Shown here: positions 59,958 to 64,000 of the stretch, in pieces
Numbering within the stretch: the stretch's first letter is position 1
Layout of the letters: every line of letters begins with the position of its first letter
Source: Algoriphagus litoralis
Lineage (GTDB): Bacteria > Bacteroidota > Bacteroidia > Cytophagales > Cyclobacteriaceae
Assembly (NCBI RefSeq): GCF_003259255.1
Contig: NZ_QGOL01000002.1
Coordinates: 717,608-781,607, forward strand
Direction: 5' to 3'
DNA: 64,000 nt
Notes under the pieces: model-generated
Seen by the model: the letters and a program-made list of their open reading frames with translations, nothing else
Told to the model about the DNA's origin: nothing
Database searches by the model: none
Position numbers and translations under genes: made by a program

Positions 59958-60662
59958 TTACTTAGCGGCAAGGCCTTCCAAGCGTGCTTTGTGTTTTCGT
60001 GCAGCAGCGTATTCGAATGACTCGTAGTACTTGTCCTCGATTTCAGTATAGGTGGCAATTGCATCCGCAATTTTACCGGCTTCTTCCTGAGCGATGGCAA
60101 GTTTTGCCAAATACTTTGGTGAAGTGAATTTGTTTTCGTTGGTACGGGCTGCTTTAGTATAGTTAGAGATGGCAGCATCAATGTTACCAAGTTCCAAGTT
60201 GGCATCTCCGATCAAGGAATATGCTTTGGACTGAACTAAATAATCATCTGAAGAGAATTCTTCCAAATGCGTCAAAGCATCCTGAAAGTTTTTCTGAGAT
60301 AGATAGATTGAGCCCAAGTAGAAATGCGCAAGATTTGCTGCATCTGTACGTGGATAATCCTCAACAATACTCAAAAATCCTTTGTTGATACCGTCACCGT
60401 TGATGGCAAAATCTACACTGTCTTGCTCGAAAAAGTACACTGCCTGAAACATCTCAGCCTGCGCCTTCTCATTTTGATTTTGATTATTAATCTGGAAGAA
60501 AAGAATTCCACCGATCAGGATGATAGCTACTGCGATCACTCCGCCTAAAATTTTACTGTTTTTCTTCAAAAAAGCTTCACCTCGGCCTATTCGCTCAGCG
60601 AGTACTTCCGGGTTTTCAAATACCTCGTTCTGGGATGCTTTTTTAGATTGCTTAGTTGCCAT
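59958..60662 (-). CDS. Membrane-anchored tetratricopeptide protein, YfgM-like
   Basis: 234 residues from the ATG at 60662. Cytoplasmic N-terminus with AERIGRGEAFLKKN, one membrane helix (ILGGVIAVAIILIGGILFF, about 40-58), then about four TPR-like repeats (FYLGSIYLSQKNFQDALTHLEEF, AYSLIGDANLELGNIDAAISNYTKA, AKLAIAQEEAGKIADAIATYTEI). The layout matches YfgM-type proteins, which help at the Sec translocon in E. coli; the same role here is inference. Between two terminators, so it is a single-gene unit. Confidence 0.88.
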   Translation of the reverse strand: MATKQSKKASQNEVFENPEVLAERIGRGEAFLKKNSKILGGVIAVAIILIGGILFFQINNQNQNEKAQAEMFQAVYFFEQDSVDFAINGDGINKGFLSIVEDYPRTDAANLAHFYLGSIYLSQKNFQDALTHLEEFSSDDYLVQSKAYSLIGDANLELGNIDAAISNYTKAARTNENKFTSPKYLAKLAIAQEEAGKIADAIATYTEIEDKYYESFEYAAARKHKARLEGLAAK

Positions 60663-60716
60663 GTTACTCAAATTTCGGTCGCAAATATACGGTTTTTATC
60701 AAATACACAAGCCCAA

Positions 60717-60754
60717 ACAAAAAAGCCATGAAATCGGAAAGACTTCATGGCTTT
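60717..60754 (-). terminator. Terminator of pdhA
   Basis: AAAGCCATGAA (60722-60732), loop, TTCATGGCTTT (60744-60754): 11 perfect pairs; on the minus strand followed by T (A-run from 60719). Confidence 0.92.
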
Positions 60755-60773
60755 CAATGTATTTGGACTCGGT

Positions 60774-61793
60774 TTATTCCATTACAAAGGGATAATCTTC
60801 CTGGACATAGACATCTTTGAATGCATCCTGTCCATCAGGCCAAGGCGACTCTTCGGCAAATTTCACCGCGTCATCCACTTGTTTTTTCACTTTCTTAATG
60901 ATTGCCTCGATTTCTTCTTCAGTCAAAATGTTGTTTTCACGGATCGTAGCCAATACCTGCTCGATCGGATCCCGCTGCTTGTATTCTTCTACTTCCTCTT
61001 TGGTTCGGTATTTCTGAGGATCAGACATGGAGTGACCTTTGTAGCGGTAGGTTCTGAATTCCAATAAGGTAGGACCATCGCCTCTTCTTGCTCTTTCAGC
61101 AGCCTCTGATACTGCTTCGTGAATCGCTTCGACATTCATTCCATCCACAGGGAAGGAAGGCATGTCATAAGATTCGCCAAGTTGGTAAAGCTCAGTCACA
61201 TTGGAAGTTCTGGCTACGGAAGTGCCCATGGCGTATCCGTTATTCTCGATTACAAAAATCACAGGAGTCTTGTAAAGCATCGCAAGATTAAATGCCTCAT
61301 GAACTGCACCTTGTCTTACCGCACCATCTCCCATGTAGCAAATTGCAAGGTTTTTGGTGCCCATGTATTTTTCGGCAAAGCCTAGACCCAAACCCATCGG
61401 TACCTGTGCTCCAACAATCCCGTGACCTCCGGCAAAATTTCGCTCTTTGTCAAAAATGTGCATGGATCCACCTTTACCTTTGGTGGTGCCGGTCGCTTTT
61501 CCAAACAATTCAGCCATCACAGCACCAGGATCTGTACCTAGTCCCAGTGGATGTGCATGACATCTGTAAGCCGTGATCCACTTGTCATCTTTGGTCAAAG
61601 CGCTGATAGAACCTGAAGCACAGGCTTCCTGGCCGATATAAAGGTGACAGAACCCACGAATTTTTTGCTGACCATACAGCTGTCCAGCTTTCTCCTCAAA
61701 CCTCCTCATTAAGAGCATACTTTCGTACCAGAAAGTGTACGTCTCCTTTGAATATTTTACCTTGGACTTGGTCGCTGCAGTTTTCTTTGCCAT
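60774..61793 (-). CDS. pdhA: Pyruvate dehydrogenase E1 component, alpha subunit
   Basis: 339 residues from the ATG at 61793; a longer frame to 61925 would overlap recF and looks non-coding. Thiamine-diphosphate E1 alpha: RRFEEKAGQLYGQQKIRGFCHLY-type start, AYRCHAHPLG, GKGGSMHIFD, the TPP motif MGDGAVRQGAVHEAFNLA with later ENNGYAMGTS, and the phosphorylation-loop region TYRYKGHSMSDPQKYRT. Part of the pyruvate-to-acetyl-CoA complex. The beta subunit, E2 and E3 are not in the window. Divergent from recF; own terminator. Confidence 0.95.
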   Translation of the reverse strand: MAKKTAATKSKVKYSKETYTFWYESMLLMRRFEEKAGQLYGQQKIRGFCHLYIGQEACASGSISALTKDDKWITAYRCHAHPLGLGTDPGAVMAELFGKATGTTKGKGGSMHIFDKERNFAGGHGIVGAQVPMGLGLGFAEKYMGTKNLAICYMGDGAVRQGAVHEAFNLAMLYKTPVIFVIENNGYAMGTSVARTSNVTELYQLGESYDMPSFPVDGMNVEAIHEAVSEAAERARRGDGPTLLEFRTYRYKGHSMSDPQKYRTKEEVEEYKQRDPIEQVLATIRENNILTEEEIEAIIKKVKKQVDDAVKFAEESPWPDGQDAFKDVYVQEDYPFVME

Positions 61794-61826
61794 ATCGTAC
61801 TGATCAAAATATGCTATTTTAGGCCT

Positions 61827-61856
61827 CAAATATAGCAATCCCGACCTAAAAATCAG
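61827..61856 (-). promoter_or_regulatory. Promoter of pdhA
   Basis: On the minus strand TATATTTG (61834-61827) fits TAnnTTTG, with CTG in place of TTG exactly 19 nt upstream (61854-61856). Start site would be near 61820, leader about 27 nt, supporting the ATG at 61793. Confidence 0.6.
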
Positions 61857-61883
61857 GCAGCCACTCAAATAATTCCCTCCCAC

Positions 61884-62984
61884 ATGCATCTGGAGTCTTT
61901 GGATCTTATCCAGTTCAAGAATCACCTCAAAACCGTTCTGAAGTTTAGTCCTCAGCTCAACTCCATCATGGGGCTCAATGGGAGTGGAAAAACCAATATT
62001 CTAGATGCCATTCACTACTTATCGCTGACCAAGAGCGCGGTACAGAGTAGCGATACGCTGAATATCTCTCACGGTCAGGATTTTTTTGCCATCAAAGGGA
62101 AATTTCAGATTGAAGAAAAACCACTGGAAGTTCGCTGTACTTTCGAGGCAGGAAAAAAGAAACAAATCTACCAAAACGGGAAAACCCTTGACAAAACCAG
62201 TGAGCACGTAGGAATGATTCCGCTGGTCTTGATCGCACCGGATGACACCGAACTGATCAAGGGGGGAAGTGAAGGGAGAAGGAAGTTTTTTGATGGAATG
62301 ATTTCACAGCTCGATCATCCTTACTTGGATCAACTGATCCGATATCACCATTTTCTCAAGCAGCGGAATGCGCTGCTGAAGCAATTTGCAGAGACAGGAA
62401 GGCGGGATTTGACCCTGCTGGGAAGTTATGATCAGGAACTGATTCGGCTGAGTATCATTCTTGCCATGCGCCGGGCAGAACTTTTGGAGCAAATGGCTTT
62501 CCTTTTCCAAGATCATTATTCTGAGATCTCCAACGGTACAGAAGAAGTCTCGGTCAGCTACCAAACCGAAGCCTTGAGGTCTGATTTTGCGGAATATTTT
62601 CTTAGCCTGCGGCAAAAAGATCTTGCTACCAAAAACAGCAATGCGGGAATCCACAAGGATGACTATGACTTCTTGATCGGAGAGCACCCCATCCGAAAGA
62701 TTGGCAGTCAGGGACAGCAAAAGTCTTTTATCATCGCGTTGAAACTGGCCCAGTTTCAGATTTTTGAGGAGTACAAAGGTGAAAAACCCTTGCTACTCTT
62801 GGATGATATCTTTGACAAACTAGACGATGAGCGAATCTCAAAATTGATGGAATTGGTATCCAAAGGGACCTTCGGGCAGATCTTCCTGACCGATGCCCGG
62901 CCTGAGCGGTCCAGAGGGATTTTGGGAAATCTGGATACTGAGGTTTTCTTTTTTGAGGTGGAAAAGGGGGAAGTTAAAAAGTAA
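61884..62984 (+). CDS. recF: DNA replication/repair protein RecF
   Basis: 366 residues. SMC-like ATPase: Walker A GLNGSGKTN (30-38), signature GSQGQQKS (near 272) and Walker B LLLLDDIFDKLD. Loads RecA at single-strand gaps with RecO and RecR. ATG start; its upstream region overlaps the pdhA promoter. Convergent hairpin follows the stop. Unlike many bacteria it is not next to dnaN or dnaA here. Confidence 0.95.
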   Translation: MHLESLDLIQFKNHLKTVLKFSPQLNSIMGLNGSGKTNILDAIHYLSLTKSAVQSSDTLNISHGQDFFAIKGKFQIEEKPLEVRCTFEAGKKKQIYQNGKTLDKTSEHVGMIPLVLIAPDDTELIKGGSEGRRKFFDGMISQLDHPYLDQLIRYHHFLKQRNALLKQFAETGRRDLTLLGSYDQELIRLSIILAMRRAELLEQMAFLFQDHYSEISNGTEEVSVSYQTEALRSDFAEYFLSLRQKDLATKNSNAGIHKDDYDFLIGEHPIRKIGSQGQQKSFIIALKLAQFQIFEEYKGEKPLLLLDDIFDKLDDERISKLMELVSKGTFGQIFLTDARPERSRGILGNLDTEVFFFEVEKGEVKK

Positions 62985-63013
62985 AAAGAGGTCGAAGACC
63001 GTTATAATTCCAA

Positions 63014-63045
63014 ATCAACGGCTGAACAAATGTCCAGCCGTTGAT
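63014..63045. terminator. Hairpin between convergent recF and barrel gene
   Basis: ATCAACGGCTG (63014-63024), 10-nt loop, CAGCCGTTGAT (63035-63045), 11 perfect pairs. It lacks a proper T-run on either strand, so it may protect 3' ends rather than terminate by itself. Confidence 0.6.
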
Positions 63046-63051
63046 CATGAA

Positions 63052-63774
63052 TCAAAACGAATAACGATATCCTAAAAGAGTTGAGAAGTAGCTCCCGCTG
63101 AAGAAGTATTTATTTTGAAAAGTTTGATTCTCAAATTCTATTCGATTTAAATCAATCACGATGGAAGGTTCTCGAAGGTCTAGACCCCATTGCGTTGTAA
63201 AACTAATTCTAGATTTACTTGACAGTTCATAGAACAAACTTATTTCAGGTCTCAAGACAAAAGTAAACTCTTCTATGTATCTCTTGCCACCCAATTTTAC
63301 AGGTACCCTTGGTTCACCGCTTCCAAGCCTGACAATTTGAAGCTCACCTCCTTGATAGGTATATTCCTCATTATTTGTTAAACTAAACAAAAAGGCAGTT
63401 CCCAGATTTAAGCCAAACTTAGGTAGAAAGTGCACGTCATAGGACATTTTAGGACCTAAGCTCCAATAGTTAGACCTTACACCTCCTGAGTTACTTTCTG
63501 GATCTAAAGGAAAATATCTTGTATTGATGTCAAATCTGTGATAACTCAAATCCACTCCAAATGATAGTTTGTTGGTTGAATTTTTCATTAAAGAAATCCC
63601 ATAGAATCTGTTATCAACAGTTTCAATTTTTAAATCAGGAAAATTACCCTGATAGGTAAAATTGGTAAAATTTGCACCAGTTCTAAGTTCAATTGAAAGA
63701 TTAGATTGTGCAATCACAGGCAAGCTTAGGCATAGGAAAATTAGCCATAAACAATAGTTTGTTACCTTTCTCAT
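63052..63774 (-). CDS. Outer-membrane beta-barrel protein (PorT-like)
   Basis: 240 residues from the ATG at 63774; the signal peptide is KVTNYCLWLIFLCLSLPVIA with the cut before QSNLS. Repeated amphipathic strands with aromatic belts (IELRTGANFTNFTYQG, FGVDLSYHRFDI, YWSLGPKMSYDVHF, FGLNLGTAFLFSL, FTFVLRPEISLFYEL, RISFTTQWGLDL) and a C-terminal strand ending LLGYRYSF with a final Phe, the outer-membrane insertion signal. The ATG lies one base after the stop of the small lipoprotein gene, so the two are coupled. Confidence 0.85.
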   Translation of the reverse strand: MRKVTNYCLWLIFLCLSLPVIAQSNLSIELRTGANFTNFTYQGNFPDLKIETVDNRFYGISLMKNSTNKLSFGVDLSYHRFDINTRYFPLDPESNSGGVRSNYWSLGPKMSYDVHFLPKFGLNLGTAFLFSLTNNEEYTYQGGELQIVRLGSGEPRVPVKLGGKRYIEEFTFVLRPEISLFYELSSKSRISFTTQWGLDLREPSIVIDLNRIEFENQTFQNKYFFSGSYFSTLLGYRYSF

Positions 63775-63775
63775 C

Positions 63776-63955
63776 TTAATAACCTTTATCAATCTTTTTC
63801 AAATTAAATTGCCAGAATGATCCGTTTGAAGAATAACCATGATTTCCACCAGGTTCGCCATAAAATTGACTTTTCAGATTAGTTGTACAACTAAGCCCCC
63901 CCCAGGTCATACTGATGAGTAGGGCTACTTTCAAAACGTTTGCTTTGTTTTTCAT
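63776..63955 (-). CDS. 59-residue lipoprotein with a G8 tract in its signal region
   Basis: ATG at 63955, TAA at 63778-63776. Signal peptide KNKANVLKVALLISMTW, then GGLSC with C23 as likely lipid site, and a short mature part (TTNLKSQFYGEPGGNHGYSS to KKIDKGY). The codons for W18-G19-G20 contain eight G in a row (C8 at 63896-63903 on the plus strand), right at the lipobox. A one-base slip would break the frame, so expression could switch on and off. It ends one base before the barrel gene, so it is probably the first gene of a lipoprotein-barrel pair. No family recognised. Confidence 0.68.
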   Translation of the reverse strand: MKNKANVLKVALLISMTWGGLSCTTNLKSQFYGEPGGNHGYSSNGSFWQFNLKKIDKGY

Positions 63956-64000
63956 ATTTTAAAGAAAGTTAATGCTTCAAAAACCACTAAAAAATACCCT

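Noticed and set aside
61794..61925. N-terminal extension of pdhA by 44 codons
   Set aside because: It would overlap recF, include the pdhA promoter and add residues unlike other E1 alpha subunits.
62898..62930. PERSRG-like peptide in RecF, reminiscent of a palindromic repeat (CCTGAGCG...) inserted in a gene
   Set aside because: RecF normally has a (T/S)D..PER.R motif at this place, so the peptide is native; the DNA does not match the repeat beyond a few bases.

Overview
The window looks like chromosomal DNA of a Bacteroidota bacterium, most probably order Cytophagales and close to Cyclobacteriaceae such as Algoriphagus (inference). Supporting signs are the -7 boxes of the form TAnnTTTG with a TTG about 19 nt upstream, a GldD gliding lipoprotein, a TonB-dependent receptor with DUF4249 lipoproteins, many PorT-like outer-membrane barrels, and AT-rich leaders with weak Shine-Dalgarno sites. 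I see no prophage, insertion sequence, CRISPR array, rRNA or tRNA.

Layout. 1-7.3 kb: 5' part of an ABC-F ATPase (uup-like), a divergent peptide deformylase, a threonine-dehydratase-like PLP enzyme, an App1-type phosphatase, and gltX with a small partner. 7.4-13.5 kb: two large paralogues with a carboxypeptidase-like domain, an MG2-type domain and a TonB plug but no barrel, then a small outer-membrane barrel. 13.5-15.3 kb: aroQ with a long, foldable leader, coupled to a serC-like aminotransferase. 15.3-20.3 kb (minus): exported flavodoxin, SDR, and two M14 carboxypeptidase paralogues, one of which has lost all its catalytic residues. 20.5-26.5 kb: USP plus CPA2 antiporter, hemH, MFS transporter, UPF0316 protein, tRNA methyltransferase. 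26.6-32.8 kb: IPT/kelch lipoprotein, TonB receptor and two tandem DUF4249 lipoproteins. 32.8-44.7 kb: saccharopine dehydrogenase-like protein, cdd, hydrolase, GNAT, M1 peptidase, GH15 enzyme facing a fused trehalose synthase/phosphatase, and small envelope proteins.

44.9-50.8 kb is a complete trans-4-hydroxy-L-proline catabolic cluster: an AraC regulator diverging from a deaminase, an alpha-ketoglutarate semialdehyde dehydrogenase, a hydroxyproline epimerase and a D-hydroxyproline dehydrogenase, which together convert hydroxyproline to 2-oxoglutarate. Then come DinB-like, gldD, a Na+/solute symporter divergent from a NahK-like sugar kinase, recG, lysC, ribH, a TPR membrane protein, pdhA divergent from recF, and at the right edge a 59-residue lipoprotein with a G8 tract coupled to another barrel.

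The most unusual signal is not a gene. Several intergenic gaps hold elements made of degenerate words repeated every 7, 8 or 11 nt, mostly placed as inverted arms around hairpins. Three copies (near 1.2, 1.9 and 48.4 kb) share an 11-nt period, close to one DNA turn, and show compensatory changes in their hairpins. All three gaps of the hydroxyproline operon carry such an element, each from a different word family.
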